From positions 3,944,381 through 4,008,380 of the forward strand of contig NC_091876.1 of assembly GCF_019399895.1 (NCBI RefSeq): DNA of 64,000 nt. The letters are read 5' to 3'. The translations under genes and the position numbers were made by a program. Positions 1-14,800 of the stretch are shown here, one piece after another (the first letter of the stretch is position 1; the number at the start of each line of letters is the position of its first letter). The notes beneath the pieces are model-generated. The model saw only the letters and a program-made list of their open reading frames with translations, was not told the origin of the DNA and did no database searches. Source of the stretch: Cardiocondyla obscurior (taxonomy: Eukaryota; Arthropoda; Insecta; Hymenoptera; Formicidae).

Positions 1-16
1 GTGACGCAACGTTTTT

Positions 17-57
17 TTCTCTTTCTGTCTCTCTTTCTCTCTTTCTCTTTCTTTTCA
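17..57. repeat. pyrimidine-rich (CT/CTTT) microsatellite
   Basis: An imperfect run of CT and CTTT units at the left edge of the window. It is simple sequence with no coding frame of interest. Confidence 0.7.
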
Positions 58-3000
58 CTTTCGTAATAATTTCGAAAATAAAAAGAAAATATATGTCCAA
101 AAAGCCGGAGCAGATTTATTTTCTTAAGAGAAAGAGCGATCGCGCAATCGATCGAAATGGACGATGTGAAATTAACGTGAGTTTCCTGCGAAACGAATCA
201 CGCAACCCGATCAGTTGTATGAAAAAGTGACGTATAAAAAAATTCCCTCGAGGTTTTTCTATTCAGTTACATGGAATAGAAAAATGAGCGAAGACGATAT
301 TGTGAGCGAGGTACGGTCGCGGTTTGTCAGTCGTTTTCGATTGTGGATACGCGAGATTACCAGGGATCAACCGATTAATCACCATAACGGGGAGAACGAC
401 AAACGCGTTGAGGATGAACTCGTTAGCGCTGCGGTTAACCGCCTGTTTACAACCGATTTCATGTACGACGCCATCGTTGAATATAATTGCGATTTCGATA
501 AGCCTAATGATTGTGCGCCGTAACATTCACAAATCCATCTGAATTGCACCAGTTACTGTGATACAGGATTAAATTACAACGCCAGGTATAACATTACGGC
601 GTCGCTTTAAAGGTCGCGGGATTATTTGATTTACGAATTAGCTGAATTCCAGATTGATTATCAGTAATAATTAAACGAGTCTTTTCAAAAATTTTGAGAA
701 TTACATACAAAATTATGCGATCACTAATAAGAATTACTATAAATAATAACATTAACAGTTTTTATATACAATTAAACAAAAATCATTTACGAATCTAATG
801 AAAAGTAATTTTAAAAACTGAAGTGTAAATCGATGTAATGTGTGATGTAATAAGCGCTTGTGCTGGAAAAAAAAAAGCGAACTACCCTCGCGCGGGAAGC
901 AAGCGCCTATATTAGATGAGGAGTAAAAGATCGATCGAAAGAAAACACACGTCGGTCGCTTGCTGACATTTTACCCGTATTCTGTGTAGGCTTGGAAAAC
1001 GAAATATTGTCACAGCGCGCGCACACGCGTTTTCGATAAAACTTTTTCTTCCGCCGGCGGTAAAATTGTAAATGCGCGCATATATACTACAATTATCCGT
1101 TAATCTAAATAACGTTAATTTAAGTATTGTAATAATAATGGAAATAAAGCCGATTCAGCGTTCGATATTATTAGCATAGAATAAATAAATTAGTAATTGT
1201 AAAAGAGACGCATGCCATGGAAGAGCAATAAAGCACGCTGAGCCAGTTTTATTGAAATATTAGTCGATCGCTGAGAGACTCGTGGTTTTCTGGTCAAAGT
1301 ATATCGAAATTTATTGCGAGACTGATAACGGCGGTATAACTCTTACCAGAGTTCATAAACCGCTGCACAAAGAAGATCTCTGTACCATTCATTCCTTAAC
1401 AACGTTCAGCCAAAGGTGAATACCACGATATAAAAGCGGAGGATTGAATAGGCGCATAATACTCGCCAGGTGCTTTTCTTCGTTATTACCCAAACGATTT
1501 TTCGTGCGATCTTATTATCGACGTATTGGCGAGCTTCCCGACATATTTTTAACGTGGAATTCATGATTATAAATGTATTTAGTTCAAGATGCGCGCTTAC
1601 AATTCTGATTATGCACAGCGCGTCGTGTATTTTCCGCTCATTAACCTGTTGTTACTTTCGAGAAACAAGTTGCGTGGTCTGACAACGAAAACGCGCGGCA
1701 CATTGTTGCTCGGCAAATATTTGTTCTTCCCTCCGCGGACGCCTTTGCGGCCTTTTTTTCCGCGAATCCGACATCGCGGAATTGCGTTACGTAATGCAAT
1801 TTAGTATTTTCATGCGGAAGAGAAACTCGGACGTCCCGACGAAATCGCGTGCCGCAAACGATAGACGATAAAACTTTTCCTTTGGCAGAAAAATATATCG
1901 TAATCAGAGTGCAACGATCGCTGTACCGGAAAGCGGGCAATTGTCAGAGATGTAACATCGTTTTTGACGAATAATAGATTCGCTGCAACGCACTCGAAAG
2001 AGAGACTTTTCATTTTTCCATATGGACATATGTGTACGTTGATTATCAACGGGGTCACCGGGATTCCGATTCCCGGATATTGAAATCGCGGAGCCGTGAA
2101 AAATACGAGCGGAATCCGGGGCGCGATCTTAAAATCAGTTTCGGCGTGAATCGGACCGACGCGACGTTCCGTTCAGATGCGTCGTGCGCGAGATAGCACG
2201 AAAATCGCCCACGCGTTTCACTTTGGAGACAAAGGAGAACGGAGCGGAAGATGCAAAAGCGAGGGTGAAACGGGGGGTGAGACCGGGAGAGAGCGAGGAA
2301 GACGGAACGTGCAACCCTCCCTGCCGTCGGTTTAAAATGCCACGAGACTCCTAGTTGCGATGTATCTCGCAATTCAGCACTCTCGGTCTTTGCTTTTCTC
2401 GTGCATCCCCCCTGTGTCCTCACGTTTTATGATTCTCGGTAAAACGAGGGCTCGCTCAGCAAAGACTTTAAGGTACCTGCCTGTAACGGGAGGCAAGTAT
2501 TCGAATGCGGCGCGATGCACCGCGGGGCGTACCTGAGCCCGTACCTCATCTCGTCACGTCGAGTTTCCGAGGCGGCCTTGGAATTTTTGATTACGACGTC
2601 GCGCGAGGGCGAGATATTTTCGGAGAACGCGGGGCTCGTTTGTATCTCTTACAGTGTTTTTCGTTCGGCTTTCGCGACTGACGTCATAGTGAATTACGCG
2701 CAATTCGCGTAATAAAAAGCGTCGCACGGTTCCGCCCGGGGTCGACCGATTACTCAGCTCTCATCCCTGTTTGCTCTTTACACAATCTATAGAATATCGA
2801 GCAACAGGAGGTACGCGGCGAATAGATATACTCCTGCAGGAATACGCTCGGTGTGTGCACAGGAAAACGCTTCTCCGTGTTATCGTTGACTTTCGTCTGT
2901 GTGGAATCCGAGTTATGAATGATGTTCAACGCTGTAATAACACCAACGAGTGGAACAAGAAAGACGGAGGCGGGGAACTATAATTCCCAACTTTTGCTCG

Positions 3001-6000
3001 CTTTTCTGCCTCGGACATAATGAATGCGGTTTCGTATAAAATTACGACCGAGAGGACGTTTCGCGAAGAGGCCGTCGCGAACGACACCGAATGCGAGCCC
3101 CGTTCACTTAACGCATTCAGGAAAGAAGTGTGCATTAAGACTCGAGGAGAGCGGGTCAGAGAGAGATGGAAAGGGTGACGTCGTGAAAACTTTGCGTCAT
3201 CGCGAAATCCGCTTTCGCGGTCGAAGCAGTTTGCACGAATCTACCGATTATGCTAATTCCTTCTTTCTTCGGAGGCAGAATTAAGAGTTGCCTTTTTAAA
3301 GAGTCTGTTTAAACGGCTGGACTTTTCGCCACCGAAACGAATCCTACGGCTGCGTGTGCAAGCTGCGTCGCATTGTTTCGCGAAATTGACAACGTCGGCT
3401 CGCGTATGCGGAGAACAATGGCATTAGGTAGCCCCGCGATTCTGATGGATGTGGCATCGATTATAAGCGCGTTGTAACAAGTTGGTAGCTACGTTTCTGG
3501 TATCGTTACAGTGAACCCTATTCACGTCAAAGCGCGTTGAGGAAGTTTTTTATCGCCGTTAACTATCCTGTCGCGCTCGCCGGGTGTTTCCTTCTATCTC
3601 TCGAACTGGAGCGAACTCGGTGTCATCCGGGCATTCGTTTTTGTCGAAACGCCGCCGATTCGTTACGCGACTTTCCATTAACGATATTAGATCGAGAAGA
3701 GAGAACTGCGCGAGTCACTTAACGGAATAATCGTTGCGTACACGCGGCCGCGGAGTGTGCTAATATTTGCTGCGTTATGCTACGAAATGTAATGTCTCGC
3801 TGGAGTCTCCAATGCAATCTCGTTATAAACATAATTCCCTAATAAAATACGGGGCGCAAAAGACGCGGATCCGGTAACGAGATATCGATTGTACTTTTCC
3901 TCCGTCGCGTATTAAAAATTGACAATAAATAAATTAAGAAAATACAAATCTATCTAATTGATATTCCGCGTACTTCCTTAACGTACCTACTCCTACAAAC
4001 CAGATTCTCGCGTCCTTTGTGACGACCAAACAGTCGTTCTACCTAGAAAAAGAATTTTCTCTCGATTTCGCGCTTTGAATATTCATATAATCATGTGATC
4101 AAGTCATATTATTCGTACAATCAGCGGATGTTAATTTATGTATAATTAAAGTACCATTAGAATTTTGCCTCTCTGCGAAAGAGATTTGCCTAGAATCTTC
4201 CTCTCGCGACTCGTCGCACTCCGATATTAATCAATTGGGTCAATTAAACTTTTATAAGAGTGCGAGAAAACGAACTCGGTTAAACGTAAGTTTGTCAGTC
4301 GCGAGCGGACTCGGTACTTTTGTTTGCGCCACTTAAGAATGGGATTATGAAATTACGGATCACATTAGCGAGAACTGTAGAATATTTCCTCCGTAATATT
4401 TTCATACGACTTCTCCTATCTATTCTGCTAATTACAGGTACACTGTGCATTCGCTGACATTCAACAGGCACGCGAGCATTTCAATTACAATAATTATGAC
4501 TCTATTCTATGAAACGTGCATAATGCAATATGTCAATAAAAAAAATATTTCAAACGTGAGAGATAATTTATTTCTTACTGCATCGTATGTTGAGCTTAAA
4601 AGCCAAACGCTCCGCGAAATATGGCAAAAATTCTGCGAAAATATCGTACAAGGACGATAATGATTCAGTAATGGTTCACGTCCTCTCACGCATACGGGGG
4701 CTTCGTGTTAGTATAATGGATCGTAATGCACGCTGCCAGCGACAGCGATGATCGGCCAGAAGACACGGTGTGATTGCATAGCCTGCTTACTCACGGCTCT
4801 CTAAATGCACACCTCGCCTGGTTTTTCTTCGCGGCCGCTCTCTCGCGCTTTTATAAAAACTTCCCGCGGCGCAAAATAATCAATATGCCCTACATCTGCG
4901 TTGATACGCCTCAATATGTGTCAATACGATATACACCGGTGTCGAAACTGATGCGGCGATATTCATTTATAAAAGAGAACGCGTATAAATCTGTTCGCGG
5001 GGCTCTGATTTATGCCGAGGCGCGCACGGTATTCGAACATTCGCCGTATATAAATTAATCCGCGGATACAACTTTCTCGCGGAGCCTAAATTTTATATCG
5101 TTTCTATTTTTTACGAAATATGTAGAATATTTAATTAATATTCCATAAGTCTGGACGTGGATGCATAATTGCTACGATTATATTACGTTGCCATGTAAAA
5201 TATAATTTTTTTTTTTTTTTACGAAAAAAAGGAAGTTTCAGCTTCATTACATTTTTTTTTCTGAGCGGCAGAATATTACTGATATTCATTTAACTAATAA
5301 ACTGCCATTGTGTGTACCTTAAAATAGCTCGAACAAAGAAATACGTGGTAACATATAATTTTGGCATAGAAAAATATGCTTTTTTACAAAATTTATGTCA
5401 GACGCGCGTTCGTTAAATGCTGCATCTTCGCTCCTCTCAAAATAATTTTAGAAATATAAGAATAGCAGCGTATATCCGTGTTAGATCAAACGGTGCTCAG
5501 AACAAAAGCGTCGTACGACGATATCTCACGGTGAGATCAGATGTATTAGAGCTATCAAATTCACATCGGTGACCAGATATCTTCATGCAACTCTGATAAT
5601 ACCGAACGATGCGACGTGGGGGTACTAACAAACCAAGTAATCATATTACAAGAAAGTCCCGCTCGGTTTCGTTTATTTTTATATTGTTATATCCGTCTAT
5701 ATTATATCCATTGATTTGTCTTTACGCGTCATTTTTGTATTACGCAAGGACTGATCTGTTCCCGACAAGCTTCCTGTACCGTGCCCTCGTGTCCTCCGTC
5801 TCCGAGCTTATGATTTATGCGCGCGTTTTCGCCGCGGGACATTTTCCGAGCGTGTTCTCGTTTCCATACTTTACGCCGTTCGTCCGCGTCCTTCGGGTGA
5901 AAATCGAATTCGCGTGTAAAGTACGCGCCGCGCGGATTGTTAATCATTAAGAAGACGCGGAGTTCGCGCGTCAACTTCCAACGAAATTTACATCGCCGCG

Positions 6001-9000
6001 CGTTTTCAAGGGGCGCATATCAACCGGACTGGGAGTCGCGACGAGCGAGATGTTGCGCTTAATAAAGTTATCCGCCGAGCTTTTCGTCGGCGAGACATCT
6101 TTGCCCCGCTCGAAAGCTGCGCGCCTCTGTTAAAAGTGTCTTAAACAGCATCGTTAATTAAAGACGCTAAAGCCGCACAGAAGCCAAAGCATTCTCAGTC
6201 AAAATTGCTCGAGACGCGGGTTTGAGATTAAAATTAACGCGAATCTGTGTGCTCTTCTTCGCCGTGTACGGCATGTGTTAGATTTTATCAAGCGACCGAA
6301 ATATTAAAAAAGAAATAAAAAATACCGTGGTTGATTTCTCGTGGATGAGAAACGTCGTATCACGGCGAGGGATTTCGACGCCTGGAAAAATTTCTGTTGC
6401 AATTTTATGGCAAAGATTAAAAAGATAGACCTCCGGGAATTACAGTCAAGTATTAAAAACAGCCAGGCGTCTCCGATTTATGCCACGTAAAAATATATTC
6501 GACGACGCGATATTACATAACGCGTAAAGTGGCAAGCGCAGTCATAACGACGGCGGTAAATATAATAAGGATTCGATTCAAGTGGGCATAAGCATTATGA
6601 CAAAATTACAACGATAATGCAGCTCGTGTAGAGCTCGCTTCTGTCATCACTCGAGTTTATCGCCGTCTTTAATCTATCTGTGCATCAAAACGGTATCAAA
6701 TGTCACGTGGCAATTAACGTTCCTGCCGTGCAACCTCGTCGCGGGCTCGTTCGACACTACTGTAAATCGTGTTTCCGACGATATGGAAACGACCCTATCG
6801 AGAACTATATATCTGTACATCGGTAAACCCTATCACAATTGACTTCGCAGACGGTATTTAACACCGGTGTTCCCGGTCGCCGGTCGTATCTACGCCGCGT
6901 CTCCGCCTATTTGTCTCGTCGCGCGACAACGAACTCGGCCGGAATTTCCCGTCTAAGCGGTCGGAACGTAACGTCGCACGATAAAGGCACTCCGGGTATG
7001 GCACCCTCGCAAAAGTCGCAGACTCGCCCCCGGGGGACAATGCTCGGACTCGTCGCCCTTTCCGCTTGAGCTCCGCCGTGCCTTCAGCGGCACGCACGCG
7101 TGTACACACGAGCGTGCATGTCGGTCCCCGAAATGTGTCGGAAAATGGAATTTCTGCGGAGGAACTTTATACGCCCGTCGTATGAAGTGACGCGGTCCAG
7201 ATAACATTGTCGGCATGTGCGAGTCAACGTGTTTAAAAGATACGCGCTAATATCCCGCGGAATTATTGACGCCACAAGTATTACTAATTTTGCAACATCG
7301 AAGAGGTTTATTGGATCTTGGTCGAAATAGCACTGCGTACGTGCGTAACGGAAATTCCATGCACGCGCATTCCTCGTACGTATCTCGTGATTTGATATCG
7401 TTTCTCGTGTTCACGAGCGTAAAATTCATTTATTTGCAAGGAATTTAACGAACAAAAATTTTGCAAGCTATTAGTTTTTGACGCGACACAAAGAAAAGCA
7501 AAGTGATATGTTACACGTTTTCTGTAAAAAAAAAAAAAGCTCCCGGAAAAGTATCTTTATTTCAAAATGGGGTATGTGAAAATGAAACCTGAGTACGAAG
7601 TATTTAATTACACACGAAATAAGCGTAATAAATAGGAAACGTAATAAAAGCATGTTTTTATCTTTATATCTACTTTTTAATTTGATTTTTGATTATTATA
7701 TATATTTCTCTCCCGTGTGTTTTTACGATTTTCCGGAGCAAAACGTAATCAATGTGGATACGGAATTTTTACTATTTATTGCGTATACACATTTCACTAC
7801 TTTTATAAATAATGCAAATCTCAAAATATAAAAAAAAGCTTGCATTCTCTAATTTATCTTAATACTGAGTTATGTAAACTTGCAGCTTTAATACGTACGC
7901 AATTACACATGCTATTTCCAGATAAAAGTATGTAATAGCACTAACATTTTGAACATCTCTACCTCGACTTTGATACAAAACCTGGCCACGGGCAAATCGA
8001 ATTTGCGTGAGAGATTTTTCCAACTTCCCCGGAAATCTTGAAACGCGGCGAACTCGAGTTTCGTTTCCAATCTAATTAATTCAAAAACTTTTCCGCGCGG
8101 TGAGTTGTCTTTAAATCCATACGGTGGTTTAATGTATTCAGCGCGACGTCAAACAGCCGGTCCGGCGGATCTGTGTACCAAAAACTACGTGTTCACGCGT
8201 TAATTTACTTTGCCGCTTTAATTACGGCTAATTAAATATATCCACGGGGGACGAAGGGTGTGCGAGCGGAAAGAGCATTCCGTCCGTTATATCGACGGCG
8301 GACATTCGACGCCACCGCAGGCGAGTGTCGACTGAGCCACCCTCGCTTTGAGCTCCGTAATCGACGCATTCGCAGTAATGATCCCGCGGTTAACGCTTAA
8401 TGCGCGGCAGACGACTGTGATCTTATTTCACCGGCACCCGGAAATACCTGATTTCGAGTGATGCTCGCACGAACAGTCGCGACTTACAACCCCGGAGACT
8501 CGATTCAGATGCGGTAGTCACGCGATCTCGGGAGATGTTCTCGGTCCGTCTGACATATCGTTGACAGCTACCACTTGAGCGATCCACGGAAACGTATATC
8601 TTCCCAGCGGGAAGACCACCGGCCTTATCACGTATATCGAGATTAAGTGTTATTTTTTAATTCGCGATCGAACCTTGGGGTCGGTTGGGCACGGCACCTA
8701 ATATTTTGCTTCTGTATCGATAACAAGGGCGAGGGTGTTTCGAGCGTGACGCAAAGATTTCCTTTTCGCTTTTGTACACCGTATCGCGATCCGTATCGGC
8801 ATCAATTCTGTTCCCTTTTTCATCCGCGTTCGTTACTTAGCCGCACCCGGTTCAATCAATGGGCTATTATTAGTGGATAATTGACTTATCGAAGAAAAAA
8901 ATGGGCATACCTGGCCCGCGCAACCCGGGCTTTCATTTCGGATTACAATGGCGTGGTGGGGAGCGCACGCAAGCACGCGTATCACGCATCGTCGATCCGC

Positions 9001-10795
9001 GGCATAATTGCGTGTAAACGAATACGCAGGCACGCAGTTAATTGCACATTATTTCGCGTGACATGAACGCACGCACCATAAATAAAAAATAAAGTAGAAA
9101 TCTCCGTAACACTCGCACCGCGTTCTTGCGGTGCTCTGAAAATTCCTTCGTTTAATCGAGGAAATGAATACAACGATTTGTACGGCAGTACACAGCTGAA
9201 CAAATAGTTTATCTTCTATTGTCCGAGAGACAACTCTGCCAATTAAGAAATTTTTAGGGATCGCGGGGCTTGTACAACAAGTTTATCCTTTGAAACGTAA
9301 CGAGTTATGGGCGCAGGTGTACGCCTAAAGTTTCTTGGAATTCGGTAAGTAAATTATCAAAGAAAATCGTAATAGTACACATTAACTCGGACGTTAAAAG
9401 TTAAGTGTCTTTCCCAATGCCAAGTAGTTCGATGGCTCATTCGAAGTTAAACTGCAAAATTTTTTTTCTTTATTCTAGATCTTTTAGAGCACTGCAAGAA
9501 ACTCGTAGAAAATTGAGGATAATTCTCTCGCGAAGACAAAATGTACATACAAATACGGGAAGATGCAATTGTAATGTGCAACGGCGTATCTCTAATTTCC
9601 GAGAATACGTCGCACTGCTCGGGGCCTTTAATCCTTTTTCCCCCCGGAATTATCCACGCAATTATTGTTCACAACCGCGCCGTTACGAGAGGTGTTTTAC
9701 CGAAACGCGGGTTAACTTGTAATTTGACTAGAGTGAAAAGTTTGCATGCGATTGATATAATTATTTCCCGAATCCCCGCTATCCCACCTGCACGAACTTT
9801 AATTATACTTTAATTATGCCGAATCTAATTATTGCGCAATCAATTTGTGATGAGAAATATATTAGGCTATCGCTAAAAAAATATATATTAGTAATTTTTA
9901 ATTAAAATGAAAAATTGTATTCCGCGAGTAAATTAAATTTATGTTGCCGCGAACAAGCTGGATTTCTATCCGAGATATTTTCGCGCTTGGAGTTTCTAAA
10001 ATTAAATAAATCGCTGTAAAATAAATAGGTATTGCGTGACAAACGTTCGAGTGACGATGCCACGTCGATACGATCAGTGGTTCAAAGTGGATCGACAATT
10101 ATGCTTCACGGCCCGTCAAGCTCTTCACGACGATGGGAAACGGGGTTGGTTAAGCTACGAAGCAGAATGCCGATGAATAAACGTAAATTATGCACGGCGC
10201 GAACTAAGTGAGGAATTCTAATAATCAGTTGCATGCTAAGCTTTATTGCTCACGTGTCAGTAGATGAGATTAATGAAACGTATACCGAGTGCGATGTACA
10301 GTATTCCCTTAATTATAACAAAACTAATTACATTGTGCTACGCATTACTATTGTTCGTTGCGTTACATTGCAAATCGTAGTTTCGGCAAAACCTTACAAA
10401 TACCTCCGCATGTCGAACAACCTCGGCAGGGCGGCCCAAGCGTTACGGATTCGCGGTGAAAAATTCAAGAAATTTTAGGTGCTACTTAATCAGATTAAAT
10501 ATTTAGCTCACGTTCTCCCGCGGATGAAATTTAACTTCAAAAACCAATTTTCCCCGTCAATCAGAAATCGAAATCATGTCGATATCTTGTACCTTTCTCG
10601 CAGCTACGGTGAACATCGTTGCCCTGAAACTTCCCGGAGGCGGAAGGTAGAATCGCGACGAGTGCCGTGCGACAACTGCGAACTAACTGCATTCAAAGCG
10701 AAGTCGAAGCATATACGTCCTCCTACATTGAGGAAACGGGAAACTAAACGGGGGCTGAGTCAGTGGCCGCGCGGACATTCTCGGTATGTGTTGAT

Positions 10796-10833
<38 letters not shown>
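10796..10833. repeat. (GA)n microsatellite
   Basis: A nearly pure GA dinucleotide run. It lies about 55 bases beyond the splice donor of the minus-strand exon at 10888-11106, so on that strand it would be an intronic CT tract. Confidence 0.9.
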
Positions 10834-10835
<2 letters not shown>

Positions 10836-10887
10836 CAACGACTAGAGGGAGAGAAAAAGATGCAGAGAGATGGGCAGTAACGCTCAC

Positions 10888-11106
10888 CATCAGCAACTTG
10901 ACTTTGTTAACCAAAGGGGACGTTGTAAGGAACTTGTTGACGGCCGTCAATATTTTCCCTTCCAACGTGGCAGCGCTTCCGGCGTCTTGTCCTCGCGAGC
11001 ATCCGGGCCCGATGTCCGCCCCCTCGCCGGGACTGGGCAACAACTCCCGGCAGTCGCCCGGCCCGAGATCCCTCTTCTTCAGCTCTTCCCGCGGGCCCTC
11101 GTGGCT
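10888..11106 (-). CDS. candidate internal coding exon, product not recognised
   Basis: On the minus strand a frame is open for 73 codons and ends precisely at a consensus donor, with ATG then GTGAGC (donor bases at 10886-10887). The C-terminal part reads LTAVNKFLTTSPLVNKVKLL and looks protein-like. The first half is charged and glycine/proline-rich, with strongly GC-biased third positions. The frame is closed by a stop at about 11150, so the exon must start between there and 11106. The acceptor chosen here (AACAG before AGC, phase 0) lacks a good pyrimidine tract and is the weak point. There is no in-frame Met, so this would be an internal exon. The plus strand is also open in two frames over the same bases, as GC-rich DNA often is. 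I recognise no family; a non-coding exon is possible. Confidence 0.35.
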
Positions 11107-11802
11107 CTGTTTTTCTTCTGTGCACCGCCGCACCCTCAACGATCGCGCTTAGCACGTGTCGGCATCAGAACCGGCGTCCGGCTGGCCCGCGGGTAATTCT
11201 TCGAGCCCTTAGGGCATCCAGCGGACTCGTCCCGTCTCGTTTCCAGACGGGGAACCTCGTCCGTCAGAAACTCGCTGAATCGTTTTAGGCCGGTTGATCC
11301 ACCGACTTCTGTACCCCGCCGGAAATTCACCGATTCTTTGTGGATGACGCACTTCCGTTCACGTGGTACCAAACGGAGCGAGGGTGGTACCAGCGTAAAT
11401 TGACTACTTGTACTAATGATGAGTTAACCGGCGCGCTGAGAAAATTCTGCTCCGTTCTCGGAATCGTTATCTGTGATATTTACGCCGACGTGTGACGATG
11501 ATTTTACGACTCTGTCTTTTTTTTTTTTTTTTCTGTCTTGAGATTTCTTTTATCTTCGTTGCCGGGGAAATCACTATGTCATACTTTTAAATGATAGGTC
11601 GCAGATGAACTGATGACACAGAATGACAATAGTGCCGTACACGCGACGTTGGCCGCGAGTTTTCGGGTGTCTGTCACTCCTGGAGGTCCCGACAGTGGCG
11701 CGTTCTCGACGTGGACTGAAGTCCGGAACGGTCCAACGGATGCTGCGACTCGCTCCAGAGGCCGAAGGACGCGCGAGCGCGCGAGAGGAACGCGGCGTGC
11801 GA

Positions 11803-11880
11803 GATATGGAAGGGGGAGGAAGAGGGAGCGATAGAGAGAGAGAGGGTGGAGGAAGTGAGACGTGAGAGGGAGGATTCTCT
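11803..11880. repeat. purine-rich (GA/GGA) low-complexity tract
   Basis: An imperfect purine tract with GAGAGAGAG cores and GGA units. It creates spurious Arg/Glu-rich frames on the plus strand and Ser/Leu/Pro-rich frames on the minus strand. Confidence 0.7.
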
Positions 11881-14800
11881 CGTAGAAAATGGGAGAACAA
11901 GATTCTCTTTCTCTTTCTTTCTCTATCTAGCATTCTATCTTTATCTTCGTCTCTGTTCAACGATAGGGCGCGGAGCAGGTTATACGAGGGTTGTAGAGCT
12001 CTCTCGGGGGTTCGGAGGCTCGGGGTTTCGACGCCACTAGTTGCTGGTAAGCCTCGCAGATTTTCGCGCCCGATGCGACGCCGGTCACTACGACGTCCCC
12101 CATTTTCGCTCCCCCTTTCTTTATTTTTTTTTTCTCTCTACGTTATCCCCCTTCGAAATATCCCGAGATAGGTTTACACGGGTTACAGGTTGGCCGGGTC
12201 GACGGATGTTTTTGTAGATGCTATCGGGGAATTGATACCCTCATGAATCTGACATGATACAGAAAAACGGCATCGCTCAGATAGTGTATCGCCACTAGTA
12301 TTCCCATGGGAAAGCGAAAAACGTTAGAACGAATTTGATTTATTTGCACGCGATCCCACATTTGATTTTCAAACGGATAAACCGTAACGACCTTTGAGTA
12401 TTGCTACGTGCAATTATTGATTAAACTCGACCAAACAAGCAATCTACCAGATTTTTTTTGCTTCGGCAAGAGACGCGAAGCACCGAAGGATCGCCGTGGT
12501 TCAAATTGAAAGACTGCGGCACTGTGTACGCGAACAATATGTACTTCGCGAATATAGAAATAATCCATCGAAAATGTTTTTTTTTTTTTTTTTTAATTGC
12601 GAGTGAAGTATACGAGATCAATTGGTCGAACACGTTTCGAATTGGCGGTAGAATATCCGGTAAAAAAAAGAAGAAAAAAAAAAAAGAAATTGCATCGGTG
12701 CATCGTCAATCGATTTTTAGTTTCGCAGTTTCATGCAGGAAAAAGAAAATCAAACGCGCCCTTTCCCGAAACTGTTCCGCCGTGAGCTATCTCTTTTTAT
12801 TACACCTTTATCATATTTGCCTAAAAAAAAAAACCCACGTAATCTGCAAACATTCTATTTATTTAGCGTGATATCCCTGTTAAGCTGAACATCACCGAAA
12901 ATTCGGAAGGTGAAGGATTTCAGGCAATTAATGACGACCGGGCGAAATCGAGCGTTATCGAACCGCCAGTTGAAGCCGGCAATTAACGCACCTCCGCGGA
13001 AATCAACTTCCTTAGGTAGCCTGGAGAATATTACCTTCGTTAACGTCCAGCTATATCGGGTGAACGGAGAGCTAATTCGGCCGCAAGAAAACGTTAATGG
13101 AACGGATTGCACGGCGAGGCTGGCGCGGAGTTCACGGTTTTCCACAGGGCGTAAGGCGAATTATTATTTGCGCGACGAACGGAGATCTAGCACGGCGAAG
13201 TCTGCTTTCGGCCGGGTGCCCGTAATTTTCCAAGTGTCTGAAGGCTTTTGTGGAGAGTATTTCTTTGTTTCCACCGCGTCCTGTCCATATTTACCGCAGC
13301 GCTCACGTGGGCGGCCGTCATTATCCGCATTGGCATTGTTTTCTGACACGCGGGCAGCTTTTATCAACGGCGTCGCGGCTATATCGGCACGGCGCACGTC
13401 CCGTTTCTTTCGAGAAATCCCGCGCCCGCGCCCGCGTTAAATCACGTTATATGTCAAGAATGGCTCGGCTCTCGGCAGCTCTTCAACAATGCTCGGCCGA
13501 CCTTCCTCGCTGGGCTCGCACAAAGGAAGGCGCGCTTCTTCCGCGGATTCATCGCGAAAAATCACGGCGCGCTAACGATCAACTAATCTGCGCCCGTCGC
13601 CGCGGTTTTTGCGAATCTTCCGTAGCTAACGACATTCCGTTGATTAGCCTTATCTAAATTTTCCCGACGAGGTGAATATAATTTGGCGAGCGCCGCAAAG
13701 AGATGTCCCGCGATAAAACAAGGAATTTATTTGTTAATTAGCCACGTAGTTGTCGAGATAATTTTCGGCTTCCATCGTCGGAATAATTTTTAGAAATCTG
13801 AATAATTCTGGTATTATACATCGTATTGATGTCGCCTTTACTTTCCATAGGTGTCTTAAACTGACAAGCAATTACGAGCTTCAAACTTCGCAGTTAATTA
13901 TTGGAAAATCGAATGTTCTTTGATTAACGAGCGATGACTAATCAAGTAAATGTACGGTCCATTTTTACGTCAAACGTTCTCTCCGAAAAGTGCGCACAAA
14001 GAAAATGCATTCCATACTTTTTACTTGCAGGTTTCCCCTCCCTTCGAAAGTCGTTTTTTCGATATCCCCCGCGTAATCATTGCCTCGTTATCTCTATTAT
14101 GCTGAGCTTTGAGTTGTACGTTTTATAGACGAGCAAGAAGGGAACCGAAGGAAATCATAAATCAGTATAAAGATCCGGAGAGCCGCGGCGCCTTTTAGTT
14201 CATAAGCGCCGCTGATATTTTACATTCTTGCCCACATGCACGTTCTCTCGGTCCGCATCAGGCGAGCCACCTCGGACATCATCGATACAATCCCAGCTAA
14301 ACTTAATTGCCCCGGAGCTTTTACATTTAATATCGCGCTAAAAGGATTAACCCGCGCTTAATAACCGACAAATGCCGCCACGTGCCGCGGCGATACGATC
14401 AGTTTCGGATTTACGGATATGATTCGAACCAAAATAGAGATTGATCGGCGCATTTTGTCGCGGCAATTCGTTGAAACGCGATCGTCGAAATCGAATAATC
14501 GGTGGCAATTGATCTACCCTTTCTCCTCATCGCGCCTCTTTGATAAAAACGCCCTTAGCGGGTGGCCGGCGAGTATCGATGCTGCAACTTGCAGCGCGCA
14601 ACTCATTGAGCTTCAAATTCACAATGCGTTCATGGTTCCCGCCCAAATCACCGCGTGTTTTTGCCGAAACGCTTTGCCGAAGCAAACGTAGATTTAAATT
14701 CTCAATGGAAATTGATTTACAAAGTCCGGGCGTATGTGATCTATTGGAGTTTATAAAACACACCGGATTTTCTTTCTATCGCGGGCCTCGAAAATTCAAT

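Noticed and set aside
215..523. 102-codon plus-strand frame at the left edge
   Set aside because: Protein-like composition, but it starts with TTG (first ATG at 283), lacks clear splice sites and matches no family that I know; too short to call.
12910..13440. 176-codon plus-strand frame
   Set aside because: Several frames are open at once in CpG-rich sequence, with no ATG in strong context, no splice sites and no recognisable motif.
14400..14440. GGTTCGAATC on the minus strand, resembling a tRNA B box
   Set aside because: No pairing T-arm stem, acceptor stem or A box around it, so not a tRNA gene.
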